Numbered from the stretch's first letter, positions 41,601 to 50,294 are shown. The stretch is 63,348 nucleotides of DNA from JBASNZ01 sp049657775 (GCA_049657775.1 JBASNZ010000018.1:1-63348); one strand, 5' to 3'. A program made the numbers and translations. Notes: generated by a model not told the origin, from the letters alone.

Positions 41601-44129
41601 GAGCGCCGTGAGGTCCTCCAGGTAGTCCGGACGGTCGAAGTCGTACGGGCTCTCCACCGCGCCGTCGAGCTCGACGGTCATCTCGACGACATTGGAAAGC
41701 TGGTGGAATGAATCGCTGACCGTGACGTTAGCGGCCGCGGCGCCGTTGTTGGTGACCGTGAAGGTGTCCTCGATCACGTCACCGGGGTTCACCAGGTCGA
41801 CGAACGACTCGTACTCGGTGCCGCGATAGTCGCCCGGATACCACACGCTCGGGGAGACGGACACGCCGGCATCGCCCAGAACGATGTCCACCGAGCGTCC
41901 GGAGTCGAGCATGCCGGCGCCCTGAACGGTCGTGTCGTAGTCCAGGTCGCGCGCACCGCTCATCAGCAGCTCGCGAGCCTGAGCATACGTCGGAGGCAGG
42001 CCGTTGACGTCCTCGAATGCGTCGTAGACGAGCGCAAGGTTACCCGCCGCGACCGGGCATGAACGGCTGGTGCCGCCCCAGACGATCCAGGAGCTCCACC
42101 CGTTCCAGTTGCCCTGGTTGAGCGCCATCGCGCCCGAGGAGTACGCGCCGTCGGCAACAACGGCCGGACCGGTATGGCCGGCGGCCGAGGGACCGCGGTT
42201 GGACCACGGGATCACGTCACCGATGTTCACCTGATCCGCATCGTAAAGCGAGTCCCAGCCACCGCACGCGCCGAACTGCGTCGACGCGCCGATCCCGATC
42301 GCCGTCGCGGCGGTCGGAGGTGCGTTCGTCCCGTAGCCCGGAGCGCCGTTGCCGGTTGAGAACAGGAACGACACGTAGGGGTTGAACCAGGTGTTGAGGT
42401 CGGTGATATACCGCGAGCGGTAGTCCCACTCGTCGGCGGCGTCATCGGACTCGCCGTACGAGTTGGAGACGATGTCCACCTCGTCGCCCGTGCCCGGGGT
42501 CATGTCGGCGCCGAACGTCGCGTAGTCGTACGCGGCCAGTGTCGACGTGAAGTGATTCCAGTAGATGTCGGAGAACGCGACCAGTTCGCCCTGCCGCGCC
42601 GCGCCCTGGACCATCCCGCCACCAGCGCCGACGGGCGTCTTCCATGGCGGGTACGCACCCTCGTCCTGCCACAGGTCTGACGGTCCATCGATCATGCCCT
42701 GACCCACGACGTTGCTGGCACACAGCGTGCCGTGGTTCTCGTCATAGTTGAGGGCGCCCGTGAAGCACACCATCTCGCCACCGGGGGGCGGGGTCAGTGC
42801 GCTGTCAGGCCCACCGATCATGAACTCGAAGCCCGGAGGCTGGTTGTCTCCGTCGGCGATCCAGTAGACCATGCCGCCGGAGAGGTCGGCGAAGCCGTCC
42901 TGACCGGATACATCCGTCGTCGCGTCCCAGAAGTCCACCGACGAGATCGGCGACGCCATCGTGCATGGCTTTGCCACCGAGAAGTCGTACTGGTAAGCCA
43001 CATCGACGTACACGGTGTCGTACACGCCGGCGACGTTCTCATCGGCAACGAGCACGGCGGGGAACTCCGTCTCATCCGACATCCAGACGTAGAGGTTCTC
43101 CTCCCACAGGTACCCGATGTGGTACGTGCCGGACAGGCTCGTCCCGGGAAGGGCATACGCCTGCCCGTTGAAGATCGGGTCAGCTTCCGTGACGACGGCG
43201 CTGGTGTCGGACCACCAGGTCTGGCCGTCGGGTACGTACGTCGTCCCGTAGTACTGGTCGGAGGCGTACAGCAGCGCCGAGTAGGGATCGAAGACTTCCG
43301 GCCACCCGTAGTAGGGAGAGTCGGGGTCTTCGACGAGCGCCTGTGTGCCCTCAAGGTCAGGGTGCGCGAAGTCGACGCTGTCGTCCGCGACGGCGATGCG
43401 AATGCCGTCACCCATGTAGCCGTCGGCCCACGCGCCTACGGCGTTATGGCCTGCGGGGCTTACGTCGAACCACCCGGTGGCCGAGCCGCCCGCGTAGGTG
43501 ATGGCGTCCTCACCGATCGCCATGGCGTCCTTCGATGACAGCGGCACAGACGTCTTGAGTACGCCGTCGGAGTCGAACTGTTTTGCGAAGTCCTTGAGGA
43601 CACCGGCCTTCGCCGCGCCGGCGAGTCGTGCCTTCGCTTCGGCGACGGCCTTGGTCCGCTCGGCCTTGGTCGGCGGCGTCACGTCCGGGATGACCGGAGG
43701 GTCTTCCTTGCCGTTCTCGTAGACCTTCGTGACGCCCTTGGCGGAAGCGACCTTCACGAGCGAGCCAACGGCAACCTTGCCCGCATACAGATCGTGGGCC
43801 TCATCAGCTCTCAACGCGACCTTAAGTGGCATCTCCAGGCCCTTGGGTGCCTTGGCTCCCTTGGCCACGAGCACGGCCACATCCAGCTTCTGAGCCTTCG
43901 CTGTGTCGGTCTTCGCGGCAGCAACGGCATCCGCAAGGCCAGCGTCAAGACGCTGACTCACGATGTCGAGCGAGCCCGAGGTGACCTTTGCCGCAGGTTT
44001 GATGCGGGTGACCGCGGCCGACTTCGATGGCGCCGCGGTAGCGGGCAGTATCCCCGCCATCGACGCAACCAAGGACACGACCAACACGACACTCCACCAT
44101 CGCCGTGAGGCACCGGGACGATCAGACAT
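38685..44129 (-). CDS. Giant secreted subtilisin-like protease with CWB2 cell-wall repeats
   Basis: 1814 residues. A signal peptide (VVLVVSLVASMAGILPATAA) and a propeptide-like region (to about 190) precede an S8 peptidase domain. Asp is in IAVADDSVDFAHPD (near 250), His in YDENHGTLCASNVVG (near 464) and Ser in GGTSRSCPVAAG (near 690); about 210 residues are inserted between Asp and His. Fn3/Ig-like modules, a PPC-like domain (near 1250-1345) and a Big_5-type module (near 1415-1500) follow. Three CWB2 repeats (from 1509: DNRYETAVEIS, NRYDTAAKVA, DRYATAVVVA) would hold it on the wall. I start at ATG 44129, 8 nt after GGGGG. Confidence 0.92.
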   Translation of the reverse strand: MSDRPGASRRWWSVVLVVSLVASMAGILPATAAPSKSAAVTRIKPAAKVTSGSLDIVSQRLDAGLADAVAAAKTDTAKAQKLDVAVLVAKGAKAPKGLEMPLKVALRADEAHDLYAGKVAVGSLVKVASAKGVTKVYENGKEDPPVIPDVTPPTKAERTKAVAEAKARLAGAAKAGVLKDFAKQFDSDGVLKTSVPLSSKDAMAIGEDAITYAGGSATGWFDVSPAGHNAVGAWADGYMGDGIRIAVADDSVDFAHPDLEGTQALVEDPDSPYYGWPEVFDPYSALLYASDQYYGTTYVPDGQTWWSDTSAVVTEADPIFNGQAYALPGTSLSGTYHIGYLWEENLYVWMSDETEFPAVLVADENVAGVYDTVYVDVAYQYDFSVAKPCTMASPISSVDFWDATTDVSGQDGFADLSGGMVYWIADGDNQPPGFEFMIGGPDSALTPPPGGEMVCFTGALNYDENHGTLCASNVVGQGMIDGPSDLWQDEGAYPPWKTPVGAGGGMVQGAARQGELVAFSDIYWNHFTSTLAAYDYATFGADMTPGTGDEVDIVSNSYGESDDAADEWDYRSRYITDLNTWFNPYVSFLFSTGNGAPGYGTNAPPTAATAIGIGASTQFGACGGWDSLYDADQVNIGDVIPWSNRGPSAAGHTGPAVVADGAYSSGAMALNQGNWNGWSSWIVWGGTSRSCPVAAGNLALVYDAFEDVNGLPPTYAQARELLMSGARDLDYDTTVQGAGMLDSGRSVDIVLGDAGVSVSPSVWYPGDYRGTEYESFVDLVNPGDVIEDTFTVTNNGAAAANVTVSDSFHQLSNVVEMTVELDGAVESPYDFDRPDYLEDLTALVDANTPDLMVIKATEAFADFAPTGAFDTDPTTHNRIRLLAYNWKDQNADDNLWTDDDTSGSVDPGEIDEGEYMRYSYANNFADSHEIRVQNPASRYIDGIFLGLQHNSVAEIDPSVTVHLTIEMWDKKVDDPWITIGQNHVSVPAGGTADFPATISIPAAAPPGFYEGELILAVGGTETVVPVHTTVAAQGTNFTFGMGSMETDTIAQPSLMPNNMIAGYQDWNWRAESGDWRFYMTDVADDAALPEGATWLVRTSWPTVGAPTDMQADNDTLLYGVMPDEFTGYNPDVFGPGALVQTGASSNNNIKAGIWTWQTNTGANEEWVSAPIASGLNEIMVHNVVWPGGVTQLALGGEAGVAGVSPTAFDIVDVAPSGTEQLTFTTTMDLSGVDAPAYGLTRRFESNEPITQDEDWYHELTLTGAAYLEVEIAAEGSSDLDLYVYKSDGVGGWDLVGKSESSGGYEYVRIDAPADNDYLVDVYGYSVTGTDHFDISIANPMGDDIAVTGLPAGAVAAGTSLDLGVDWAKARPTLLDREGTYEGVVYVGPVEAPSAITLPVTLRYPFEVEWTLPSSTSAATEPYAPVQVQFSKRVDETTLDDTTLYLTDGVDVVPTSIDYDPVTALATLTPTEPLVSATEYAIVVDGLWSVDGDELMTELPFSTIEALTRSMGDNRYETAVEISKNTFASAKDLVIATGQGFADALSASGLAGVTDAPLLLTPTTSLPSEVSAEITRLGVENVYIVGGTAAVSTGVQNELDAMPGVAVERVAGVNRYDTAAKVAAKIETIAGAEFNGEAFLARGDDFADALAVSPFANSTGIPVLLTSTSALPDVTRAAIEDLAVTDVWISGGDKVVSPGVASAVEAMSGVTTHRMAGADRYATAVVVANTADAQGWGTWSFVGIATGTNFPDALGGGVATGVNGGMLLMTSPTTLSPATMTAIQAHADTITRVEIFGGTSAVSLGVSNAIAALIW

Positions 44130-44512
44130 CGGCCCATCCCCCTCTCGTGACACGAGTCGCCGCCGTATGACGGCTCTCATACTGGTCCGGGCCGGACTGA
44201 GGCACGCGCTGCGCGCGCGGCTACGGCTCTGGTGCGTCAGGAGTACGACGATGCGATCGCCGGGGCACGGCCCCTCTGCCTTCTTAGGCGAGTATGTGTC
44301 CCAACCGACGCCCCGCGCAACGCCGGATGCCAGAATCCGCAGAAGAAGTCATCGAAGAGACGCTTACTCGCCGGACCCCGGCGTGGCGCCCGCACGCCCC
44401 CGGTGCTCAGAAACCCGCGAAGCAGTGTCGCAGGTTCGACATGCCTCCGCCGTCGTTGACTCTGCCACCTCGATGAGCGCCATGCCGATGAGCGAGCCCG
44501 GCTGGGTCACGG
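44130..44512. other. 383-bp intergenic region between ruvB and the subtilase gene
   Basis: No convincing gene or structured RNA. A 48-codon minus-strand frame (44364-44510, GTG) lies just after the ruvB stop but has no SD and no recognisable relation. No clear promoter for the protease could be assigned; an imperfect -10 (TATGAG) is near 44180. Confidence 0.5.
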
Positions 44513-45571
44513 CTAGAAGAGTCCGTCCTGGCCCGGCATCGCTGGCGCGGCGATGCCCAGATGCTCGTAAGCCCGTGGCGTCGCCTGGCGTCCCTTCGGG
44601 GTCCGGGAGAGGAAGCCCAGCTGCAGGAGGTACGGCTCGTAGACGTCCTCGAGGGTGTCGGGCTCCTCGCTGACAGCCGCGGCGAGCGTGCCGAGCCCGA
44701 CGGGACGGCCGCTGAACGTGTGGACGAGCGCCCCGAGGATCGCCAGGTCCATCTTGTCGAGCCCCATGTGGTCGACCTCGAAGAACGCAAGCGCTTCGGC
44801 CGCGATGTCCTCGGTGACCGCTCCGTCGTGGCGGACCTGTGCGTAGTCGCGCACCCGCTTGAGCAACCTGTTGGAAAGACGTGGGGTGCCACGGGAACGG
44901 CGCGATATCTCCTCGGCGCCTTCGTCTGTGATGTCCACGCCGAGGATCACCGCGCTGCGCCGCACGATATCGGCAAGCTCCGTGGGCGTGTAGTAATCAA
45001 GACGGAACGCCATGCCGAACCGGTCGCGCAGTGGCCCCGTGAGTAGACCCGTACGGGTGGTTGCTCCCACCAGCGTGAACTTGGGAAGATCGAGCCGAAG
45101 TGACCGCGCGGCCGGACCCTTGCCGATGATGATATCGATCGTGTAGTCCTCCATCGCGGGGTAGAGGATCTCCTCTACCGCACGATTGAGCCTGTGTATC
45201 TCGTCGATGAAGAGCACGTCTCGCTCTTGAAGGTTGGTGAGGATCGCGGCCAGGTCGCCCGCCCGCTCGATCGCCGGACCGCTCGTGGTCTTCATCGCGA
45301 CACCGAGCTCGTTTGCGATGACACCGGCCAGCGTCGTCTTGCCCAGACCGGGAGGGCCCGAAAGCAAGATGTGGTCGAGCGGCTCGTCGCGGCCGCGGGC
45401 CGCGTCGATGAGCACGCCGAGGTTCTCTTTGACCCGAACCTGACCCAGGTAATCGACCAGGCGCTTGGGCCTGAGCGACCGGTCTATCTCAAGGTCGTCC
45501 TCGGTGAAGTCGGCCGAGACAAGACGTTCCGGCTCCGCGTCGTCCGCATCAGGTTCCCAGGCGGTACTCAC
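44513..45571 (-). CDS. ruvB: Holliday junction branch migration helicase RuvB
   Basis: 352 residues. AAA+ motor of RuvABC. SLRPKRLVDYLGQ, Walker A SGPPGLGKTTLA, Walker B LFIDEIHRLNRAVEEILYPA, sensor GATTRTGLLTGPLRDRFG and the winged helix with ATPRAYEHLG are complete. GTG start directly after the ruvA stop. Confidence 0.98.
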   Translation of the reverse strand: MSTAWEPDADDAEPERLVSADFTEDDLEIDRSLRPKRLVDYLGQVRVKENLGVLIDAARGRDEPLDHILLSGPPGLGKTTLAGVIANELGVAMKTTSGPAIERAGDLAAILTNLQERDVLFIDEIHRLNRAVEEILYPAMEDYTIDIIIGKGPAARSLRLDLPKFTLVGATTRTGLLTGPLRDRFGMAFRLDYYTPTELADIVRRSAVILGVDITDEGAEEISRRSRGTPRLSNRLLKRVRDYAQVRHDGAVTEDIAAEALAFFEVDHMGLDKMDLAILGALVHTFSGRPVGLGTLAAAVSEEPDTLEDVYEPYLLQLGFLSRTPKGRQATPRAYEHLGIAAPAMPGQDGLF

Positions 45572-46159
45572 CTATGCACCGCCCCCCAGCCGACGAAGCG
45601 CGTGCCGAAGGAGCGCCTGCGCGTCGTCGCCGGGACCGTCGTAGCCCTTAAGAGCGGTTGCGACCTCCGCCGAGGAGAACCCCATCGACAGCAGCGCATC
45701 GGAGGCCTCCGCCGACGCGCTGACCGATACGCGAGCGCCGGCACCCGACAGCTCCGGAAGGCTCAACCTATCCTTGAGCTCGAGGATTATGCGCTGAGCC
45801 GTCTTCTTGCCGACGCCGGGTATCGTGGAGACCATCGCCACATCCTCGCGGGCGATCGACTCGATGAGCGCATCGGGCTTGAACGCCGACAGGGCCGCGA
45901 GTGCGACCTTGGGCCCTACCCCACTCACGCCCATGAGCTGCGTGAACAGCTCGCGCTCGGCCGCGTTCTCGAAGCCGAAGAGCGACAGCTCGTCCTCGCG
46001 GACATGCATGTGCGTGAGGATAGTGACGTCGTCGCCCTCGGCCGGAAGGCTTGCAAGCGAGTTGTTGGACATCGCCACCCGGAAGCCGATTCCCGAGACG
46101 TCGATCACGCACGAACCAGACTCCTTGGCCGCCACGCGACCGGTGAGGTGCGCGATCAT
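45572..46159 (-). CDS. ruvA: Holliday junction branch migration protein RuvA
   Basis: 195 residues. The OB-fold N-terminus (MIAHLTGRVAAKESGSCVID), two helix-hairpin-helix motifs (LMGVSGVGPKVALAAL, ISTIPGVGKKTAQRI-like VSTIPGVGKKTAQR) and the C-terminal RuvB-binding domain are present. ATG overlaps the ruvC stop by 4 nt. Confidence 0.97.
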   Translation of the reverse strand: MIAHLTGRVAAKESGSCVIDVSGIGFRVAMSNNSLASLPAEGDDVTILTHMHVREDELSLFGFENAAERELFTQLMGVSGVGPKVALAALSAFKPDALIESIAREDVAMVSTIPGVGKKTAQRIILELKDRLSLPELSGAGARVSVSASAEASDALLSMGFSSAEVATALKGYDGPGDDAQALLRHALRRLGGGA

Positions 46160-46653
46160 CGCGCTGCCCTTTCCAGCGCGGAGGAACGGCAGAGATGGCC
46201 GTGGCAGATAGCGGCAGCCAGCGCGTCGGCTGCGTGATCGGGGGTGGGCTCGTGGTCCAGGCCGAGCAGCACGCGGACCATGTACGCGACCTGGCGCTTG
46301 TCCGCGCTGCCGGTGCCGACGACCGCGCCCTTGATCTGCGCGGGGCTATACTCGCCGAGCCCCAGGCCCGTCTCGGCAAGCGCGAGAAGCGCTACGCCTC
46401 TCGCCTGCCCGGTAGCGAACGCGGAGCGGGCATTGGAGCCGAAGAAGACGCTCTCGATGCCACACTCGGTGGGGGCATAGCGCTCGATCACGCGCTGTAT
46501 CTCGTGGTGTATGCGGGCGAGTCGCTCGGGCACGGTGGACTCCACGCCGGTGGTTATACAGCCGTAACCAAGGCAGCGAAGCTTCGATTCCTCGTGCTCG
46601 ACGATCCCCCAGCCGGTGTTCGCCAGCCCGGGGTCGACTCCCAGAATGATCAC
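46156..46653 (-). CDS. ruvC: Holliday junction resolvase RuvC
   Basis: 165 residues. Catalytic acidic residues lie in ILGVDPGLANTGWG, ECGIESVFFGSN and PDHAADALAAAICH. I start at GTG 46653, 7 nt after GGAGG, which gives the normal N-terminus; the frame is open upstream. First gene of ruvC-ruvA-ruvB. Confidence 0.96.
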   Translation of the reverse strand: MIILGVDPGLANTGWGIVEHEESKLRCLGYGCITTGVESTVPERLARIHHEIQRVIERYAPTECGIESVFFGSNARSAFATGQARGVALLALAETGLGLGEYSPAQIKGAVVGTGSADKRQVAYMVRVLLGLDHEPTPDHAADALAAAICHGHLCRSSALERAAR

Positions 46654-46729
46654 GGGCGCTCCTCCGCACACACGGCAATCGAACATATGTTCAGGATAGC
46701 ACCCGCACCTGACGCCGTGAAGCGAACGA

Positions 46730-47482
46730 CTAGGCGTCGAGGGCGGCGGCGAGCTCCTCGGTCATCTCCATGTTGTGGTAGACGTCCTGAACGTCATCGC
46801 TTTCTTCCAGCGTGTCGATGAGCCGCATGACCTTCCGGGCGGTATCGACCGTGACGGCGACAGGAGTGACAGGCCTCATCGTCAGCTCGGCGCCCTTGAC
46901 CTCGACCCCGGCCTCAACAAGCGCGTTCTTCACGGCCATCACATCAGCTGGCCCGGTAAGCACCACGAACTCCTCGTCGTTATCTTCCAGGTCGTCGCCT
47001 CCGGCGTCCGCAACGAGCAGGAGCAACTCCTCCTCGTCGGGCGCGGTCGCCTTGTCGATGACGATCTCGCCCACCCGCTCGAACTGGAACGCGACTGCAC
47101 CGGTTGCCGCCAGGTTGCCGCCAGCCTTGCTGAACGCCGAGCGGATGTCGGCTGCCGTGCGGTTCCGGTTATCGGTTAGCGCTTCGATGTAGATCGCGAC
47201 ACCGTGAGACCCATAGCCCTCGTACACGATCTCCTCGTACTGCTCCCCTTCACCCGCACCCGCCGCCTTCTTGATCGCTGCGTCGATCTTGTCCTTGGGC
47301 AGGCTGTACGAGCGTGCCTTCTCCATAGCGGCGGCCAGCGAGGCGTTGTTCGCGGGATCGGGACCGCCCGCCTTCGCCGCGACGTACACGATTCGCGAGA
47401 GCTTTGAGAACAACGCACTGCGCTTCTTATCCTGCGCGGCCTTGCGATGCTTGGTGGTCGCCCACTTTGAGTGTCCGGACAT
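46730..47482 (-). CDS. yebC: YebC/PmpR family protein (TACO1 family)
   Basis: 250 residues. SGHSKWATTKHRKAAQDKKR is the family signature; the DNA/RNA-interacting domains 2 and 3 follow (YEGYGSHGVAIYIEALTDNR). Members help translation of problematic Pro-rich stretches or act as transcription regulators. Start at ATG 47482 after GAAAGGA. The gene lies 25 nt after pdxT and 76 nt before ruvC. Confidence 0.95.
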   Translation of the reverse strand: MSGHSKWATTKHRKAAQDKKRSALFSKLSRIVYVAAKAGGPDPANNASLAAAMEKARSYSLPKDKIDAAIKKAAGAGEGEQYEEIVYEGYGSHGVAIYIEALTDNRNRTAADIRSAFSKAGGNLAATGAVAFQFERVGEIVIDKATAPDEEELLLLVADAGGDDLEDNDEEFVVLTGPADVMAVKNALVEAGVEVKGAELTMRPVTPVAVTVDTARKVMRLIDTLEESDDVQDVYHNMEMTEELAAALDA

Positions 47483-47507
47483 GACCTGGTTCCTTTCGCC
47501 CTTCGGG

Positions 47508-48086
47508 TCAGCCCCCGACGATCTCGTCGAGGAAGAAACGGTGAACCCTTGGGTCACCGGTAAGTTCCGGGTGGAACGTCGTTGCCATCAGCATTCCCTG
47601 CCTGGCGGCGACGATCCTGCCGTCATGCTCGGCCAGCACCTCGACCGAGTCGCCAACGCGCTCGATCCATGGGGCCCGGATGAAGACACCCCGGTAGCGG
47701 CCATCGTGGATGCCGCGGAAGTCTATGTCGGCCTCGAACGAGTCAACCTGTCGTCCGTAGGCGTTGCGACGAACATCCACGTCCATCAGGCGCAAGGGCT
47801 CCTGATCAGGCAGCGCATCGAGGATCTCCCTGGCCATCAGGATCGCACCCGCGCACGTGCCCCACACCGCCATGCCCGCGCCTTGCTGCTGCCGGATGGC
47901 GTCGTAAAACCCGTACGTGCGCATGAGCTTGGCGATGGCAGTCGACTCTCCGCCCGGGATGATCAGACCATTGAGATCGCCGAGCTGCTCGGGCAGACGC
48001 ACCGCGACGCCGACGGCGCCAAGCGCCTCAAGCGTCATCATGTGCTCGCGGAACGCGCCCTGGAGCGCGAGAACACCGATGCGCAC
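47508..48086 (-). CDS. pdxT: Pyridoxal 5'-phosphate synthase glutaminase subunit PdxT
   Basis: 192 residues. It supplies ammonia to PdxS. GVLALQGAFREHM, IIPGGESTAI, the catalytic Cys in VWGTCAGAILMA and the His/Glu of TTFHPELTGD are present. Start at GTG 48086, one nt after the pdxS stop. Confidence 0.96.
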   Translation of the reverse strand: MRIGVLALQGAFREHMMTLEALGAVGVAVRLPEQLGDLNGLIIPGGESTAIAKLMRTYGFYDAIRQQQGAGMAVWGTCAGAILMAREILDALPDQEPLRLMDVDVRRNAYGRQVDSFEADIDFRGIHDGRYRGVFIRAPWIERVGDSVEVLAEHDGRIVAARQGMLMATTFHPELTGDPRVHRFFLDEIVGG

Positions 48087-48087
48087 C

Positions 48088-48987
48088 CTACCAGCCCCGC
48101 TCCTGCATACGCTCGGCTTCAGGGATGTCGGAGATGTTGATGCCGACCATGGCCTCTCCGAGGTTGCGCGAAACACGCGCGATGATGTCGGCGTCCTGGA
48201 AGTGCGTCGTGGCCTCGACGATGGCCTTCGCACGCTTGGCCGGGTCGCCGCTCTTGAAGATGCCGCTGCCGACGAAGACGCCGTCGCAGCCAAGCTGCAT
48301 CATGAGCGCCGCATCCGCGGGCGTGGCGATACCACCGGCCGAGAAGTTGACCACCGGGAGCTTGCCGTTCTCGGCGACCCATTTGACCAGCTCGTACGGT
48401 GCCTGCAGGTCCTTGGCCGCGGTGAAGAGCTGCTCGGGACGGATACCCGCAAGCCATGCGATCTCGTCGGTGACAGTCCGCATGTGGCGAACAGCCTCCA
48501 CGACGTTACCGGTGCCGGGTTCGCCCTTGGTGCGAACCATCGCCGCGCCCTCGCCGATGCGCCTCAGCGCCTCGCCAAGGTTGCGGCAGCCACACACGAA
48601 CGGGATCTTGAACTCCCACTTGTTCACGTGGTGTTCCTCGTCGGCGGGGGTCAGCACCTCGGACTCGTCGACGTAGTCGACCCCGAGGCTCTCGAGCACC
48701 TGAGCCTCCACGAAGTGCCCGATGCGGCACTTGGCCATGACCGGGATCGAGACCGCGGCGACCACCTGCTCAACGATGGTCGGATCGGCCATTCGGGCCA
48801 CACCGCCCGTGGCGCGGATATCGGCCGGCACTCGCTCGAGCGCCATGACCGCGACGGCCCCCGCGTCCTCGGCGATCTTGGCCTGCTCGGCATTGACGAC
48901 GTCCATGATGACGCCGCCCTTGAGCATCTCGGCCAGGCCGGTCTTGACCCGAAGGGTGCCCGTTGTCGTGGTACTGTTGTCGATCAC
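48088..48987 (-). CDS. pdxS: Pyridoxal 5'-phosphate synthase subunit PdxS
   Basis: 299 residues. A TIM barrel that makes PLP from ribose 5-phosphate, glyceraldehyde 3-phosphate and ammonia. MLKGGVIMDVVNAEQAKIAE, the catalytic Lys in MAKCRIGHFVEAQ and VNFSAGGIATPADAALMMQL match the family nearly without change. GTG start. A promoter with -35 and -10 is seen 78-101 nt upstream. Confidence 0.98.
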   Translation of the reverse strand: MIDNSTTTTGTLRVKTGLAEMLKGGVIMDVVNAEQAKIAEDAGAVAVMALERVPADIRATGGVARMADPTIVEQVVAAVSIPVMAKCRIGHFVEAQVLESLGVDYVDESEVLTPADEEHHVNKWEFKIPFVCGCRNLGEALRRIGEGAAMVRTKGEPGTGNVVEAVRHMRTVTDEIAWLAGIRPEQLFTAAKDLQAPYELVKWVAENGKLPVVNFSAGGIATPADAALMMQLGCDGVFVGSGIFKSGDPAKRAKAIVEATTHFQDADIIARVSRNLGEAMVGINISDIPEAERMQERGW

Positions 48988-49059
48988 AGTCGCTGTCGCT
49001 CCTCATATCGGGGACGCCTGAACGACCGGGGCCGGCCGACGGCGCTAGGTGACCATAAG

Positions 49060-49088
49060 ATTCTACCCGTGGGCCCCCGCCCGAACAA
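49060..49088 (-). promoter_or_regulatory. Promoter of pdxS-pdxT
   Basis: Minus strand: -35 TTGTTC (49083-49088), 17-nt spacer, -10 TAGAAT (49060-49065). The leader is about 65 nt. Confidence 0.7.
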
Positions 49089-49098
49089 CCGCGGCAGG

Positions 49099-49156
49099 TT
49101 CACGCACCAGGCTATTTCATCGTGATGTTCACGCACCAGGCTATTTCATCGTGATG
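49099..49156. repeat. 29-bp perfect tandem duplication at the end of the DUF3048 gene
   Basis: Two identical 29-bp units, 49099-49127 and 49128-49156, followed by the first 6 nt of a third. Read on the minus strand each unit contains the last six sense codons (VNITMK) and the TAG stop of the DUF3048 gene plus 8 nt. The gene uses the first stop, so the second unit is a non-coding copy lying 10 nt before the pdxS -35. Confidence 0.9.
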
Positions 49157-50187
49157 TTCACGCTCGGCTGCACGACCTGCATCCAGGTGTTGCCCGGCGA
49201 GAGCTTGATCTGGCTCCCGTTGACAGCCTTGAAGGTCGGGGGCGCAGCCGCCCCGGCGGTCCATGTGCCGTCGTACCGGGTGCCATCCCGGAAGATCGAA
49301 CACTTGCCGGTTCCGATCAACGTGATCTCGTAGGTGGTCGATCCCACCTTGTCGTGACTCGCGACCGTGTGCTTGGCCCACATGACGACCACGTTGCGCG
49401 CGTTGATCTGCTTTCCCGTACCCGAGTCCATGTGCTTCTTGCCGTTATTGGACCGAAGGTAGGTGTTGCTCTCGGCATCGTAGGTCCATACGACCTTGTT
49501 CGCGGGCGAGAACGGAATCGCGACCTCCGTGATGGCGGTGCTCGTCTCGGCAGATCGCTTGCGATCGAATGCAAGTCCCTTGACGTCCTGCGTCGTGGCC
49601 ATCTTGCGCTTGGCCGCTTCTTCGCGGACCTTGTCCAGCACCACGTACAGGTTGTGCGGTCGCGGGCGATCGTTGCCCCGGAAGAACGGGTACGTGACTC
49701 CGGCGTCTTCGGACAGGTTGTCGATGTCCGACTTGTTGACCCTGGCGTTGACGGTAGTGCTCGCTCCCGAGAACACGAAGAGTGCGCCGTACTGCGGCAC
49801 GATCTGCAGGTCCGAGAGGCGCGCGCTGCGTACCGGACCGATCTTGGCCGGGTCGTTGGACTGGAAGATCGCGTTGAAGCGGGTGATCCCACCCTCGGTG
49901 ATGCTTTCGTAGACCACGTCTGCAAGCTGCAGATTGACCTGCGGCCGCGCCTCCGGCGAGTTCTCGATCTTCACCGACACCACCCTGATGTGCCTGGATT
50001 CCTCGTCGGGCGCATCCATGCCAGTGAGCGGCCAGCGCGGCGGCTCGGCAGGCTTGGGCACCACACGTTCCTTGTCGACCTTGGGCCAGAGCGACACGAT
50101 CTTGGGGTCCTTGGTCGAACACCCGGCGAGCGGGGCAACGAGTATCGAGAGGGCTAGCGCGGGCACGATCCAACGGCGAAGCGTCAT
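49141..50187 (-). CDS. DUF3048 (YerB-like) lipoprotein
   Basis: 348 residues. A lipoprotein signal (lipobox LAGC, Cys 23) precedes a domain with IRVVSVKIENSPEARPQVNL, ITEGGITRFNAIFQSN and IGPVRSARLSDLQIVPQYGA, the pattern of the DUF3048 family (YerB in Bacillus). Its function is not established; it sits outside the membrane. The ATG is 8 nt after AAGGAGG and a good promoter precedes it. The 3' end is duplicated (see the repeat). Confidence 0.9.
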   Translation of the reverse strand: MTLRRWIVPALALSILVAPLAGCSTKDPKIVSLWPKVDKERVVPKPAEPPRWPLTGMDAPDEESRHIRVVSVKIENSPEARPQVNLQLADVVYESITEGGITRFNAIFQSNDPAKIGPVRSARLSDLQIVPQYGALFVFSGASTTVNARVNKSDIDNLSEDAGVTYPFFRGNDRPRPHNLYVVLDKVREEAAKRKMATTQDVKGLAFDRKRSAETSTAITEVAIPFSPANKVVWTYDAESNTYLRSNNGKKHMDSGTGKQINARNVVVMWAKHTVASHDKVGSTTYEITLIGTGKCSIFRDGTRYDGTWTAGAAAPPTFKAVNGSQIKLSPGNTWMQVVQPSVNITMK

Positions 50188-50212
50188 GGATGAGACCTCC
50201 TTGGTCCCGACA

Positions 50213-50242
50213 AGTCTAGAGAGAGTGCATAATCCCGGTCAA
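50213..50242 (-). promoter_or_regulatory. Promoter of the DUF3048 lipoprotein gene
   Basis: Minus strand: -35 TTGACC (50237-50242), 18-nt spacer, -10 TAGACT (50213-50218). Confidence 0.65.
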
Positions 50243-50288
50243 TGAACGACGGCACACGTTTGCCCGGTGATACCGTCCGGCAAACAGC

Positions 50289-50294
50289 TACAAT
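50289..50294 (+). promoter_or_regulatory. -10 element of the small cysteine-rich gene
   Basis: TACAAT, 29 nt before the GTG start at 50324. No clear -35 at the usual distance. Confidence 0.45.

Noticed and set aside
44364..44510. 48-codon minus-strand frame after ruvB
   Set aside because: GTG start without SD, no recognisable relation, composition close to the surrounding non-coding sequence.
44130..44512. tmRNA, RNase P RNA or another structured RNA in the 383-bp gap
   Set aside because: The size fits, but the conserved ends of tmRNA and the P4 core of RNase P RNA are absent on both strands.
49099..49156. CRISPR array
   Set aside because: Two directly adjacent units without spacers; a tandem duplication of coding sequence.
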